DNA of 64,000 nucleotides from Muscardinus avellanarius (GCA_963383645.1 OY726564.1:113200040-113264039), one strand, 5' to 3'; positions 1 to 12,127 are shown, numbered from the stretch's first letter. Numbers and translations: made by a program. The notes: a model not told the origin generated them from the letters alone.

Positions 1-250
1 GTGTTAATTAAAATCAACCACACATGCCAGGAAATAGTTTCCCCACGAAGGCAGCAAACTGAAGTCGAGTACTTGTATGCAAGGTGTACGGTTCAAACGT
101 GTCATAGTATTTTTCTCTTGGCAGGTGTCGCCATGAAGAACATTCTTTATAAATAAGTTGGTTCCACTTGAGTCAACCAAAGAAAAATAAAAATATGGTA
201 TACATGAACTGCTGAGTCACAAAACATTCCTGATTTGTAAAGAATATTTT
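1..250. other. Unannotated intron sequence
   Basis: AT-rich intronic DNA with no frame, repeat or motif that I can assign. Confidence 0.6.
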
Positions 251-490
251 TGGGGGGTTACTAGGGAACAAACCCAAGGATATTCTACCTTCCAGCTATA
301 TCCTCAGCCCATTTTATTTTATTTTATTTTATTTTATTTTATTTTATTTTATTTTATTTTATTTTGAAACAGGGTCTCACTAAATTGCTGAGGGTTTTGC
401 TAAGTTGCTGAGGCTGGCGATGAACCTGCAATCCTCCTGCCTCAGCCTCTCAAGTACTGGGATTACAGGCATGCATCACTATGCCCAGCA
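251..490 (-). mobile_element. B1-dID SINE with an ATTTT-repeat spacer
   Basis: An antisense ID half (CTACCTTCCAGCTATATCCT) is followed by the antisense B1 half ending TACTGGGATTACAGGCATGC. The A-rich linker between the halves has become eleven ATTTT units (311-365). Confidence 0.9.
311..365. repeat. (ATTTT)11 microsatellite
   Basis: Eleven perfect pentamers lie inside the linker of the surrounding SINE. Confidence 0.95.
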
Positions 491-520
491 TAAATAGATA
501 TTTTAGAAGTCAAGCTTATA

Positions 521-930
521 GCCAGGCCCAGTACTTGGGAGGCTGAGACAGGGGAATCACAAGTTTAAGACCAGGGTCAGAAACTTAGCAAGATCCTGAT
601 TTAAAAAAAAAAAAAATGGAGCTGGGCGCCATGGTGCACACTTGTAATTCCAGTACTTGGGAGGCTGAGACAGGAGGATCACACAGGTTTGAAGTGAGCC
701 TCACCAAATAGGTGAGGCTCTCAGCAACTTAGTGAGAAATTGTTTCCAAATAAAATATAAAACAGGTCTGGGGGTGTAGTCCAGAGGCAGAAAGCTCCTG
801 GGTTTCATCCCCAGTACCACAAAAAATAAAATAAAGCAAATGAAAAAAAAAGAAAAGAGGGCTGGAGATATAGTTTGGAAGTAGACAGTCCCTGGGTTTA
901 ATCCCTAGTAATACCCCCCCCAAAAAAAAA
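521..930 (+). mobile_element. B1-dID SINE split by a second SINE
   Basis: The B1 half (CAGTACTTGGGAGGCTGAGA, 521-615) stops at an A run. The matching ID half (GGGCTGGAGATATAG, 859-930) resumes after another complete SINE, so this is a nested insertion into the A-rich linker. Confidence 0.8.
621..845 (+). mobile_element. B1-dID SINE nested in an older copy
   Basis: A complete dimer runs from GCTGGGCGCC to CCCCAGTACCAC plus an A-rich tail. Its ID half (GGTCTGGGGGTGTAGTCC) resembles the ancestor of the younger subfamily described in the findings. Confidence 0.88.
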
Positions 931-935
931 TCAGG

Positions 936-2936
936 GTTATAATGAATATGCGTGAATTCACACTTTGAGGAACTCGGTGATCTTCACGTGGCATCATATA
1001 TGCAGGTGTGACTTTGACTTAAAAGCTTTTTTATTTTCTTTTTCAAACTCAAGAAGTCCAGGGGGAGTGCTACTGCCTGAGTAACATCAGAACAGTATAT
1101 GGTAACACTGGTAATAACAGAAACACAGCATATGCCAGAGTGGGCGGTGTAGACAGCCCTCCCCACTGGACTTGTGTGTGTGCTGATACTTTCTATCAAT
1201 TTTTCTCCCACATGGAGGTTGTTTTACAGTACTCTACAGGTCATGTCTAAAAACCTGATGGCTCCAATAGTCAGTAAATCATACCCTCGGTTTCTTTTGT
1301 TTGTGTTCTTGGGAGGCCTCTTAGTCTGCCAAGGAAATCTGGGTGTTTAGAGGTTTCCTCCAGGCTGGACCCAGCTGGGGGAACTTTCACAACCCTGCTT
1401 ACTCCTTTCTTGAGAGCTCTCCTTCCCAGCTGGCCGCAGGAAAAATGGCCCAGCCCTTGTGCTCTCTCTGTGGGCTGCCCCTGGGGGCGCCCTGCTAGCC
1501 TACAGGCACACAATTCACTTTAATTCTACCCTGACCCTAAAGAACCAGAACGTCCACTCATCCTTTACAACAAGAGCCCGAGAAAAGCCACTAAGAGCCG
1601 GAATCTGGCTTTCCAGAATGACGAATTCGTTTTCCAAAAGAAAGGCTAAGTTTTTAACCCGAAATAGCAACGCAACCTTATTTATAAACCATCACATGTT
1701 GAAGCTATCAAGGTATTTGTACCGATCTCTTTTAATGTAGAATGATGATGGATGGGTCAGACTTTCCCTTGCAACTGATCCCCTCGGGCATGCTGCTGAA
1801 AGGCTGGAGTTTAGACCCGGCCATACATTTTTCTGGAGGATGTTTGCAGCTAGTGATTGCCCTCCTATCACTAATGAACAGCGCCTGGGCCTGCTTCAAG
1901 GTTCCCTCGTGAAGACTACACACTCTGGTCCCAAGCCACAGTGTCCTGAAGAGGGTGGTTGGGAAGGGGATCACCCATTAGCAAATACTTATTCTGGGAA
2001 ATAGGTGGAGAGAGGGCCCTGTGTGCTGAAATCCTAGAAGAAAAGTAAACTTGCTGCAAAGGACATAATTTCTCTTTTTGTTGTTGTTCTTGAACTTTTC
2101 ATGGCCATATTGGGCTCATTCATCAGCAGAGTTTTTGGAAGAAAACCTTCCGAACGCTAATGCGTCAAACACTTTGACCAGCATCCTTGCTGGCACTATT
2201 AATAGCCCCAGGAGAGAACTCCAGCTTAAGAAACCGAACTTAAGGAAGGGAACTGAATCTAAACTACTGATTCTATTCTGTCAGCTCCCTCTGTTTGAAA
2301 TATGGGAGGCTCCCAAGGAGGACAGTGTCTCGTTCCCATACAAAAATGGACATGGCATCTGCACAGGTGTTTTAAGCGTGAAGAATTCTTCCAAGGCCTT
2401 CTAATGACATTTGGAAAAGCTGAGAAGCACAAACTTGCTGTTTTTCTTTTTCGGAAAAGGCAGACACAGTCATCCAAGTTGAAAACCATACTCCTATTTC
2501 ATTTCAGAGTTTAATTTGAAAACCAATAAGAGGAGAATTTAAATTGATTGCCTCTAGCCACAGGCATTTCATACCCAAGCAATTATGTTGCCTTTCATGA
2601 GAATTTATCTTAGCTGTGAAATCGATTGTCACGGACTTAGTTCCCCAGACTATCAGCAAATCAGACTTGGTTTCTGTCTTAGTGTAGCCGTGAGTCAAAT
2701 AAATCATACGGGCAGATAATCTTGGTGCTCCAAGCCATCTCTCTCCAGGGTCCCCTTTGAACATCTCCCCCTCTCTGGTATACCTAGGATTTCCTAATGA
2801 TGCTGTTTCATAACCAGGGAGACACTCACAAAGGGAAAGGGTGCAGGAGCAAAATTTGGGAAACTATTGTAATACTGTGGATCAGAACCATATGGCAGTA
2901 AATATGTTTGCAACGGGACTATAACAAAGAAGAGAT

Positions 2937-2940
<4 letters not shown>
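936..2940. other. Repeat-poor intron
   Basis: About 2 kb without a recognisable SINE, LINE or microsatellite. The short frames here (up to 108 codons) have no recognisable motifs and overlap on both strands, so I read them as chance. Confidence 0.6.

Positions 2941-2981
<41 letters not shown>
2941..2981. repeat. (CA)n microsatellite
   Basis: Twenty uninterrupted CA units; not next to a SINE tail that I can see. Confidence 0.95.
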
Positions 2982-2984
<3 letters not shown>

Positions 2985-3930
2985 CTGACTCAAAGATGTG
3001 GCCTCAACAGCTTTTAAGGTATGACAGTGTTCTTTTACTGACGTGCTACACATATATTCCTATCCAACTCCTCAATAAGGGAAAACTCAAGATTCGTCTT
3101 TTCAGAGGGACAGAGGAGAATAAACATTGCTTTCATAGTGTACATTCACAATCAGAAACTCAGCAAAAACCTTCCGGTTGCTGTCTGGCTCCCTGTGAAC
3201 TGCACGGTTCTAGCAGAAAACAGAAGTGGTTAAAACCTAGAAACAGAGAATCAGAACCTTCTCTTCTGGACCCTCTTCTCCCTGACTTTCTAAAGTTCTC
3301 TAAGCAGTAGGCAGCCTGAACATTGTTCTACTTTGCAGGAGATGAAGTGAAGATGCGGTGTGCTTGGTATCGACAGTCCCAAAGCATTTCTTAATAAAAG
3401 AAGCTAAGTCAGGAGAAGGTGGAGAGCATTTGCAACCAACGTTTATACTGTGTTTTTTGTTCTTTAAAGGACAATGCCGTGGAATTCTATCCTATTTAAT
3501 TTAAACAACAGCTTTTGTAGTGTGGCATAACTAAACAATCTGAAGTTCTTCTTAAGTGGAAGATTTCCTTTCATTCACAAAACTATTTCTTCTAAGAGTT
3601 TTAATGCGTATTCCATTTTCAGACCACTTGGATCTGAGGTCTCAGGCTTTGACAGTTTGCCTGTACAATGCTTCTTATTAGCAGTTGGCGTTGCTCATGA
3701 GTTCTCCATAAACAGAGAAGTACAGGACCCTTCTGCTCACCCCATCCTGCTCTGGGATCTCCAGGTAGTAGGGTAGGCCCTGGGGATAAGGCAATGACTC
3801 AGCAGCCTCTTCTCACGCAAAATAGCCTCCTAGTGATCACAGATCTCCAAACCATAATCATATTTTAATAAAAGTAACATATCATTCTCTTAAAACCAGA
3901 AAGAAAATGTTTACCAACTCTTTCTATTTA
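2982..3930. other. Unannotated intron
   Basis: No assignable feature. A 12-base match to the miR-199a-2 loop at 3469-3480 is isolated and was rejected. Confidence 0.6.
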
Positions 3931-4122
3931 CTTTTTTTTTTTTTTAACCAGAGATTGAACCCAGGGCACTCTACCTCTGACCTACATTCCCCAGCCTTTT
4001 TTAGTTTTTATTATGAAATAGGGTTTTGATAAGTTGCGGAGGCCGGCCTCCAACCTGTGATCTTCCTGTCTCAGCCTCCCAAGTACAAGATTACAGTACT
4101 GTGCGTGTCACCACGCCCAGCT
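3931..4122 (-). mobile_element. B1-dID SINE, older copy
   Basis: A T run is followed by AGATTGAACCCAGGG (antisense ID B-box region) and an antisense B1 half ending ACCACGCCCAGCTT. Divergence is high. Confidence 0.9.
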
Positions 4123-4256
4123 TAACATACCCTATTTCTAAAACACATTGTTTAAGCATTTCTCATAATACTGATGACATCTGATACTACCAACTTGCTG
4201 TGTTTGTCTCTGGATAATATATCCAATGTCAGATGGCCTTATTTCTTTATATCTAG

Positions 4257-4257
<1 letters not shown>

Positions 4258-4302
<45 letters not shown>

Positions 4303-4492
4303 GGGAACTGAATTCAGGGACATTCTACTCCAAGGTATAACCCCAACCCTCCTCATATTTTGTTTTGAAAACAGGGTCTTGCTAGATTTCTGAGAGTCTC
4401 ACTATATGTCTGAGGCTGTCCTTGAACTTGCGATCCTCCTGTCTTAGCCTTCCAAGTACTGGGATTATAGGTGTGCACCACAATACCTGGCT
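4258..4492 (-). mobile_element. B1-dID SINE with (TG)n at its tail
   Basis: A 41-bp TG run (4258-4298) abuts ACTGGGAACTGAATTCAGGG. It is followed by the antisense ID and B1 halves ending CCACAATACCTGGCT. The microsatellite sits where the A-rich tail should be. Confidence 0.9.
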
Positions 4493-4579
4493 GTGGTAGA
4501 ATTTTTAAAACAGAGAGTAGGGAGAAAGCCTGGGGAAAACCAAACCTTTATGTCATGAAATTACATCAAGGGTACAAAG

Positions 4580-4665
4580 GATATCTATCTATACATATCT
4601 ATACATATATGTATATACATCAGCATATATATTACATATATTATACATATATATAGTATATATGT
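4580..4665. repeat. TATA/TACA-rich low-complexity tract
   Basis: Degenerate ATCTATACATATAT-type dinucleotide and tetranucleotide repeat. Confidence 0.75.
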
Positions 4666-4679
4666 ATCAGTTGGTGTGT

Positions 4680-5458
4680 GTGCATGTATAAAAGTCAGTT
4701 CAGTTGAAGATGATATGATTTTCTACCCTCAATCTGTTTTCCTTTTTCCTCTCTTGGTATTCATTGACAGAGTGAATAACTAACAGCCACAGTGGGCGGC
4801 AGACCTTCCCCACTCCCCAAGCAGGGCAGCACCCATCATTGCATGGCTCGGCTTGGGGTGGCCGACTGATTGCTGGCTAACTATTTTAATGACACAGAAA
4901 AGTCTTCTTGAGTTGGTGTACTCAGAAGATAAACAATTCCCTGTATTCCAAGAAGCAGGAATGTCTTCTACATTGTTCCAACAACATGGTATAAGAATAA
5001 AGTACTTTCCCAGGTGTCTTGTTTGTGTGCCACACATGTGCCTGAGTGCACCTTGGTTTCTACACAGGCCCTCGTGCCCGAGGTCAGAACACGGCATGCT
5101 TTGGCCTACTGAAACCCCGGTTAATAGGAACCTCTGTTCCCCTATTATGGAGGAATAACTGCTGCCTTTTTAGTATAAATCTGATTCTCAGCCACATTCA
5201 GGGCACACATGGTTTTTAGATAAGGGTCTGTACACCGTCCACTGTTCCGCATATTTGTTTGATTAAACACTCTCCCACACACCTTCAACTCTGAGCATGT
5301 CTGAATATAGAAACGCAACCATAAAGATATGGAAAGGGAAAACCTGCCTCCAACGCCCTTCCGACTAACGAGTGGAAAAATATACTACTCGGCAATGAGA
5401 ATAAAGAGCCATTCTTCTCAGAACACCTAGAGAGCAAACACTAACTCGATCGCGGTGG
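4680..5458. other. Unannotated intron
   Basis: No assignable repeat. Overlapping frames on both strands at 4780-5158 have no recognisable domain. Confidence 0.6.
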
Positions 5459-5530
5459 TTTTTTTTTTTTTTTTTTTTTTACATTTATTGAGTGCTGGCA
5501 GTGTATTGGGACTAAGTAAAGTAGTGAAAC
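5459..5530 (-). mobile_element. Probable MIR fragment behind a T run
   Basis: A run of about 22 T is followed by ACATTTATTGAGTGCTGGCA and GTATTGGGACTAAG, matching the antisense 3' part of MIR as remembered. Short and diverged. Confidence 0.4.
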
Positions 5531-6588
5531 ATCCTAGAATCACTTTCTCTAAGGAAAGGGGGGAGAAGGTGACTGGAGACACTTGGTTATGTTGACAAAC
5601 CACATCCTGAACCAAAGCTACTCAGCAGTGTCAAAGGAAGAAAGAATGCCTAATTTTAAAAGAAAGCAAGGCCTGACAACCCCAAAGAGTGCTCAGAAGG
5701 AAAGCCTGTGTCCATCCTGAGAGCCCTCCCTCCCTCCCCCTACAGAAACTGACCTCTGCTGGCTACCAGGGCTAACATACCTGGCACCAAATGGGCCTTA
5801 GCATGACCTTAAACTGAAGACCTGCTGGGGAGAGCAAAGCCCAGCGCAGGGAGGCCCTGATCTACATAGGCTTCCCCAGCAACAACGTGGCATTGCTAAT
5901 AAAATCAAACAGAACAGAGACCTGGGGGAACGCTCCAATTCTTAGCTTAGACCGTGCCACGAAGCAGCTTAGGAGTCTTTCAACTCAGATTTAACCTTTA
6001 ACTGATAGCGCTACAAAGAATATGAGAACGAAGTATCATGAGAGGTAGGCTTTCTCTCCCTAGTACCCAAGATGCAGCATGTGGAAGGCCCAGAGGACAG
6101 CTCAGGAATGCAGATTCTTACCTGCAGTTTATGGAGGCTAAATCAGTCTGGGTGTGAAATTCACTCTCCTTCAGCACTGAAGTCACTGTGGCTGGTAACA
6201 AATCCTTGTATTTATAAAAAGCCTAGCACTGGAACACTGTTTAGAATGGCTTACCAGCCTCATAAGGATCATATTAATTCACTAGGACACTGAAGGCCTT
6301 TTAAAAAAGGATGCTAACTGTCTCCATTCCCACACACCTGATTTGGAGGACCACAGAGCGACTCTTAAACTTTATAGTGGAAAACTGAAATAGCAATGGA
6401 ATGAGCTCTTTGGAGTCATGCTGCGAGGCAGACATCAACGGCAAAGCAGCCTTTCAGGAACGGTAGTGGGAGTGCTCACCAGGTCCATAAGTAATTAAAA
6501 AACGAGGCTGAAAGCATTCCGTGGGGATTTGTAAGATCCGACAGTAAACTGAAATGCCTGCACACAGAGTTAAGAGCCTCTCCGCCTT
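5531..6588. other. Unannotated intron
   Basis: About 1 kb with no recognisable repeat or exon. Confidence 0.6.
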
Positions 6589-6815
6589 TGAGAGAAAGCA
6601 TACCACCCTTTACTTTCTGAGACTGACTGATCTCACTTAACATGATCTCTTGCTCCATCCATTTTCCTGCAAATGATATACTTCTGTTCTTGACAGCTAA
6701 GTAAGATTCCACTGTGTGCACAGAGCACATTCATCTGCTGATGAACACCTGGGTTGGTTCTCATGTATGCTCGTATCACTCTACTGCGATGTGTAAATAC
6801 AATGCACCAAGAAAA
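6589..6815 (-). mobile_element. L1 3'-end fragment
   Basis: The minus strand contains TTTGCAGGAAAATGGATGGA and the following AGTGAGATCAGTCAGTCTCA-like segment. The same block recurs on the plus strand at about 16390, 23495 and 37400 and belongs to the lineage's L1 3' end. Confidence 0.8.
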
Positions 6816-7680
6816 GTGCACATTAAAAAAAGAACCTCTTCACCACTGCTCTTTTGAAAGCAATTCCAATCCAAGCCCTAGGTGGAATTCCTGCTAGTTT
6901 CCCACAGTTAATTTTTAAACTATGGGATGAGAAGCAGCCATCATAATGTCTTCTCTGGATTAGAAGACATTAGTTCTAGGTTTAAGTTCTGGCTCCGTGG
7001 TATGGTAAGGCATTTGACTGTTATAAATACTAGTCCCTTATTCTGAGATAAGGAGGATAAACAAGATTATCTCGAAAGTCTCAGAGAGCCCCAGAAAGCC
7101 ATGACACTTTACACTGACTTTGGTGACCGAGGAACTCTTGGCCCCAAGTTGGTACATCACATCTGGGTCTGCCTAATGGATAAATAAATTGATCCGACAC
7201 ACTGTGATGGACGATACGGATGAAAATATGAAGCAACAGAGATATTTTAAAAAAATCTAAATTAACCCAGGGTGAATTCATCTAAAGGCGAAGAGAGAAC
7301 ATTTCCCTTCTTACACCATCTCATTTCAGATGAAAGAAAAAATAGGAAAATAATATCAGAATCAATGTAAGTGATAAACAGAAAACGGCTTAAGAATAGT
7401 TGGTGGAATAATGCTAAGCATACGGGCTTTTGATAGATGTGTGTTTTTCCTTCTATTTCTAGAAGTACCTAATAGCTCCCATCCCCATTACAAATTTTTA
7501 AAAAAGCAAACACAAAAGAAATACACCTTCTCTCATTTTTGCCACTGAATGGCAATAACCGAAAGGCTTGGATTTTAATACCCACAAAAAGACAAGAAAT
7601 AACATCCCAGACTTTAAGTGAGAGGCAGAATCCACCAAAGGCCATGCTCTTAGAAAAATGATGGATGGGGGAATCTTTAT
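6816..7680. other. Unannotated intron
   Basis: AT-rich sequence without a confident assignment. Confidence 0.5.
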
Positions 7681-7982
7681 CTACTAGTAAAGAAAAATGA
7701 CTGGCAAGTTTATTCTGCACTGGTCAAAGATGAAGATGGTGTTAATGAACTGGGAGCTAGTACATAAACAAACAAATAAAAACCATATAATAAAGTGCAA
7801 ATAGAGATACAGTATGTGTAAAAGGGGGTTAAACATGGGCAACAGAATAAATACTATATGTCTAGCAGGAATTTTAGAAAAAGTAAAAGAAAAGAGACAA
7901 GAGTCAGGGATTTTCATAATGTGTGAAAGTCATAAATCTTTAGGATTAAGAATCACAATGAATCCTAAGCCCATGGGAAACA

Positions 7983-7983
<1 letters not shown>

Positions 7984-8027
<44 letters not shown>
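7984..8027. repeat. (CA)n microsatellite
   Basis: Uninterrupted CA run of 44 bp inside the L1-like region. Confidence 0.95.
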
Positions 8028-8029
<2 letters not shown>

Positions 8030-8558
8030 TTCAAAATATTGAAGAAAAAGATTTAAGCCAGTGAAAAAATATAATTTAGCTACAAAAGGAGCAATGGTTG
8101 GACTGACAGCTGATCTCTAAAAAAGCAGATCTCAAGCCAGAGTGGAGGAATAATAACTTTAACATAATGAGATTAAATTATGATTAATGTGTGGTTTAAT
8201 ATTCAGTTAATGCACTATGCAAAATGAAGGCAAAAGAAAGCATTTTCAGGAAAACAAACACCAAACCGAGAATTACAGCCAAGTAGCAAGCACCGAAGGG
8301 ATTGCCAAATGATTTAATGTGAAGAAAAAAGAACCTAAATTAAATACTATGATATAAAAAGAAAAGGGAACAAAGAAACTGGTGATTAAATCAGTAAATG
8401 TAAATAATCACTGCCCGTTTAGAATATTGACTTAGGTGGCAAAAACTTAAGGTAGAATTCAAATACTGCTGCTAACAATGGTATGGAAATTAGGAGAAGG
8501 TTATTGGTAAAAGTGTCTTAGGTCATTTTGTAAAGGAGAGTCCAGAGACTTAACTTCC

Positions 8559-8755
8559 AGCTGGGTGAGATGGCGCCCCCCTGTAATTCCAGTACTTGGG
8601 AGGCTTAAACAGGAGGATTGCAGCTTCAAGGCCAGTCTCAGAAACATGGTGAGACCTCAGAACCTTAGCAAGACCCTGTTGCAAAAAAAAAAAAAAAGGG
8701 CTGGTGGTATAGCTTGAAGGTAGAACACCCCTGAATTCATTACCAATACAAAAGA
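8559..8755 (+). mobile_element. B1-dID SINE
   Basis: B1 half CAGTACTTGGGAGGC, an A15 linker, then ID half GGGCTGGTGGTATAGCTTGA. Older, diverged copy inside L1-like sequence. Confidence 0.88.
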
Positions 8756-9337
8756 ACCCCTAAATTCTAAGTTTAAGTCAAATATGAAGTCCAAGTATTA
8801 AAGGATGTCTAAAAGAATAAAAAACATACCGAGCTAAAAAAAATAAATTAAGCTGAATTAAAAGAAAACAGAAAAGGAAGCTTAAAACAAGACTAGAAAA
8901 AGTTAAATAAAGATGAAGACTAAAATATGATGTTCAAATTAAAATCAAATCAGTAAAAATAAAAAATGTAAATGGCTAAACTAACTAATTAAAATAACTC
9001 AGAAACAAATTGAACTGTTTGGATTTTATGCATTTGCTTTTGTAAAATAAAAATATAACAAAACTAAATAAAGGTTGATGGCAAAAAGGTAAAAATATGT
9101 ACTAAAAAAAAATAACCAGAAGACAAGTAGTATAGGTACATCAACAACAGACATAGTAAGTTCAATGGCAAAGAACAGGATCAGAATAAAGAGGGTTCTA
9201 CGAGATTATTTTTAAAATATTTCCCTAGGAATTCTAATTTGCATGAATGTAAAAATATAAATTGACTTCAAACCACATCAAACAAAAACTGACAGATTTG
9301 GTAATATATCCAAGGTCACAACTGTAGTCTTTTATTC

Positions 9338-9487
9338 TTTTTTTTTTTTTTTTTTGGTATTGGGGGTTGAACCCACCCAGGGTCATGCTACCTCTGAGCT
9401 ACACCCTCAGCTATCCCCTTTGCTAAGTTACTGAGGTTGGCCTGAAACTCGTGATGGGATTCCAGGCATGTACCACCACATATGGCA
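9338..9487 (-). mobile_element. B1-dID SINE, internally deleted
   Basis: A T run is followed by GGTATTGGGGGTTGAACCCA (antisense ID) and a shortened antisense B1 half ending ACCACCACATATGGC. About 70 bp of the middle is missing. Confidence 0.85.
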
Positions 9488-9577
9488 GCAAAGTGGTATA
9501 TTTAACAACCTTTTGATAAAGTTAAGATTCTCTATGACTTTTTATCTGTCCCCTTTCTAGAATATAATCTATTTTGT

Positions 9578-9797
9578 TTGTGTGTGTCTGTGTGTGTGGT
9601 ACTGGAGGTGGAACCCAGGGGTTTTTCTACCTCTGGGCTACACTCCAAGACCTATTTTATACTTTATTTGAAAACAGGTTCTCACTGAGTTGCCGAGAGC
9701 CTCACTAAGTACCTGAGGCTGGCTTCGAACCTGTGCGATCCTCCTGTCTCAGCCTCCCAAGTGCTGGGATTACAAGTGTGCGCCACCACGCCCGGCT
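9578..9797 (-). mobile_element. B1-dID SINE with intact 13-bp target duplication
   Basis: A full antisense dimer with a TG-rich tail. TATAATCTATTTT occurs directly on both sides (about 9564 and 9799), so the insertion boundaries are clear. Confidence 0.92.
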
Positions 9798-9814
9798 TTA
9801 TAATCTATTTTATT

Positions 9815-9890
9815 AGAAGATATATTTTAAGCATAGAGCACTGCCCAGTATACAGCAGTTGTCTAATATTGACTTGTTGAATGTTTAAAT
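9815..9890 (+). mobile_element. Possible MIR/L2 3'-end fragment
   Basis: GCACTGCCCAGTATACAGCA and GACTTGTTGAATG match the shared MIR/L2 tail pattern. Short, so tentative. Confidence 0.3.
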
Positions 9891-10372
9891 CATTCAAGAT
9901 GAAACAAAAGATAGAAACAATGGAAATTGGATAATATAATTTACAAGCATAATGAAATCAATTCTCGTGGGCCTGCACTCCCAAACTAGCAAATGTACAT
10001 TCTTCTCAAACATACAGGGAATGTTTATGAAAATTCAACATGTACTAGACCATTTTCTGACCACAGTCCAACTAAGTTCGAAATAAACAACAGTGAAACA
10101 ATAAAACTATGCACTCTATGCACTCTAAAATGTAAACCACACTTCTAAATAACTCAAAGGGGGAAAAAACAGGGAAGAGTAGGAGGCAAAGCTGAATGGT
10201 AATAAAAATATTACATTTCAAAAACTGTGGTGAGTAACTAAATACTACCTAGAATGAAAGCAACAGATTTCCATGCACATGTCCACAAGGGGATGAAAGT
10301 TGATGAGCTGCACGTCTCAACTAAAAACTTAAAGAAGAAGAGAACCAACCAAGGAAACACAAAGAAAATGCA

Positions 10373-11460
10373 AGGGAGGAGGAGGAGGAGGGGGAGAGGA
10401 GGAGGGGGAGGAGGGGGAGGAGGTGGAGAGGAGGAGGAGGAGAGGAGGAGGAGGAGAGGAGGAGGAGGTGGAGAGGAGGAGGAGGAGGAGGAGGAGGGGG
10501 AGGAGGGGGAGGAGGTGGAGAGGAGGAGGAGGTGGAGAGGAGGAGGAGGAGGAGGGGAGGAGGAGGAGGAGAGGAGGAGGGGAGGAGGAGGAGGAGGGGA
10601 GGAAGAGGGAAGGAGGAGGGGAGGAGGAGGAGGAGGGGAGGAGGAGGAGGAGGAGGGGAGGAGGAGGAGGAGGAGGGGAGGAGGAGGAGGAGGAGAGGAG
10701 GAGGAGGGGAGGAGGAGGAGGAGGAGGGGAGGAGGAGGAGGAGGGGAGGAGGGGGAGGAGGTGGAGAGGAGGAGGAGGAGAGGAGGAGGAGGAGAGGAGG
10801 AGGGGGAGGAGGTGGAGAGGAGGAGGAGGAGAGGAGGAGGAGGAGAGGAGGAGGAGGTGGAGAGGAGGAGGAGGAGGAGGGGGAGGAGGAGGAGGAGGTG
10901 GAGAGGAGGAGGAGGAGAGGAGGTGGAGAGGAGGAGGAGGAGGAGGAGGGGGAGGAGGGGGAGGAGGTGGAGAGGAGGAGGAGGAGAGGAGGAGGAGGAG
11001 AGGAGGAGGAGGTGGAGAGGAGGAGGAGGAGGAGGAGGGGAGGAGGAGGAGGAGGGGGAGGAGGTGGAGAGGAGGAGGAGGAGAGGAGGAGGAGGAGGGG
11101 GAGGAGGAGGGGAGGAGGAGGAGGAGAGGAGGAGGAGGAGGAGGAGGAGGGGAGGAGGAGGAGGAGGGGGAGGAGGTGGAGAGGAGGAGGAGGAGGGGAG
11201 GAGGAGGAGGAGGGGGAGGAGGTGGAGAGGAGGAGGAGGAGAGGAGGAGGAGGAGGAGGAGGAGGAGGAGGGGAGGAGGAGGAGGAGAGGAGGAGGAGGA
11301 GAGGAGGAGGGGAGGAGGAGGAGGAGGGGAGGAAGAGGGAAGGAGGAGGGGAGGAGGAGGAGGAGGGGAGGAGGAGGAGGAGGAGAGGAGGAGGAGGGGA
11401 GGAGGAGGAGGGGAGGAGGAGGAGGGGAGGAGGGGGGGAGGAGGAGGAGGAAAGAGAAAA
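10373..11460 (+). repeat. 1.1-kb GGA-type polypurine array
   Basis: The plus strand is almost only G and A (GGAGGAGGAGGGG-type units). The main exceptions are scattered T in AGGTGGAGAGG variants. An AGGAAGAGGGAAGG interruption appears just twice, at about 10601 and 11331, in the same surroundings, which shows an internal duplication 730 bp apart. Both strands stay open for 300-436 codons in several frames (poly-Arg/Gly/Glu and poly-Pro/Ser/Leu). These are repeat artefacts, not proteins. Confidence 0.97.
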
Positions 11461-11947
11461 GAAAACGCAAAGGAGAAAATAATGAAGGGAGCAAAGATTA
11501 TTGAGATAGAAAAAATGTATATGATAAAGGATAAAAAAGACCAAACTGTTTTTTTGAAAAGTGATAAAACTCTGGCAAGAGAGATTATAGCAAAAGATAT
11601 GGCTTGATATTAGAAATAAAAAAGAGATCATACTTCAGATATAGCAAGATTTAAAAATAAAATAGGAAATACTTCATGTTAGTATTTTTTTTCAAAAGAG
11701 AATGGACAATTTCCTAGAAAAAGTATAATTAATTCAAACAACCCATGAAAGAACAGAAATCTGAACAAATCTTTAATTATTAAATACAGTAAAACACTTG
11801 TTAAAACTCTACTTAACAAAAATATCTTCCAGGTCAGATGATTCTACTGGTGTTTTCCACCAAATATTCAATTAACAGGTAAGCTCTATTTTATAGAAAA
11901 TGTTCCAAAGAAATTAAGCTTTAGTCCAACCTCAATTTTTTATTTTA

Positions 11948-12127
11948 CTTTTTTGGCACTAGGAATTGAAAGCAGGCTTATTCTATCTCTGAGCTACACT
12001 CTGGCCCTTTTTAATTTTCATTCTATAACACGGTCTCTGTACATTGCTGCAGTTCACTTCAAACCTGCCATCCTCTGTCTCAGCCTCCCAAACACAGGTA
12101 TTACAGGTGTACACAGCCACGCCTGGC
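11948..12127 (-). mobile_element. B1-dID SINE in L1
   Basis: TTGGCACTAGGAATTGAA (antisense ID) is followed by an antisense B1 half ending AGCCACGCCTGGC. Old, diverged copy. Confidence 0.85.

Larger units (their letters stand above)
7681..9320 (+). mobile_element. Ancient L1/HAL1-like sequence, ORF1-ORF2 junction region
   Basis: AT-rich plus-strand sequence matches the remembered L1M/HAL1 layout in order: GGACTGACAGCTGATCTCT, a CAAGCCAGAGTGGAGGAATA block, then GCATTTTCAGGAAAACAAAC. It is interrupted by a CA run (7984-8027) and a SINE (8559-8755). No frame survives. It is probably the 5' part of the same element as the L1 piece at 9895-12850. Confidence 0.55.

Noticed and set aside
3469..3480. 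GGACAATGCCGT, identical to part of the miR-199a-2 loop as remembered
   Set aside because: The flanks do not match the mature arms and no hairpin forms. A 12-base match in 64 kb can be chance.
10238..11631. Five overlapping frames of 316-436 codons on both strands across the purine array
   Set aside because: Products are pure low-complexity Arg/Gly/Glu or Pro/Ser/Leu, present in several frames at once. They arise from the GGA repeat, not from a gene.
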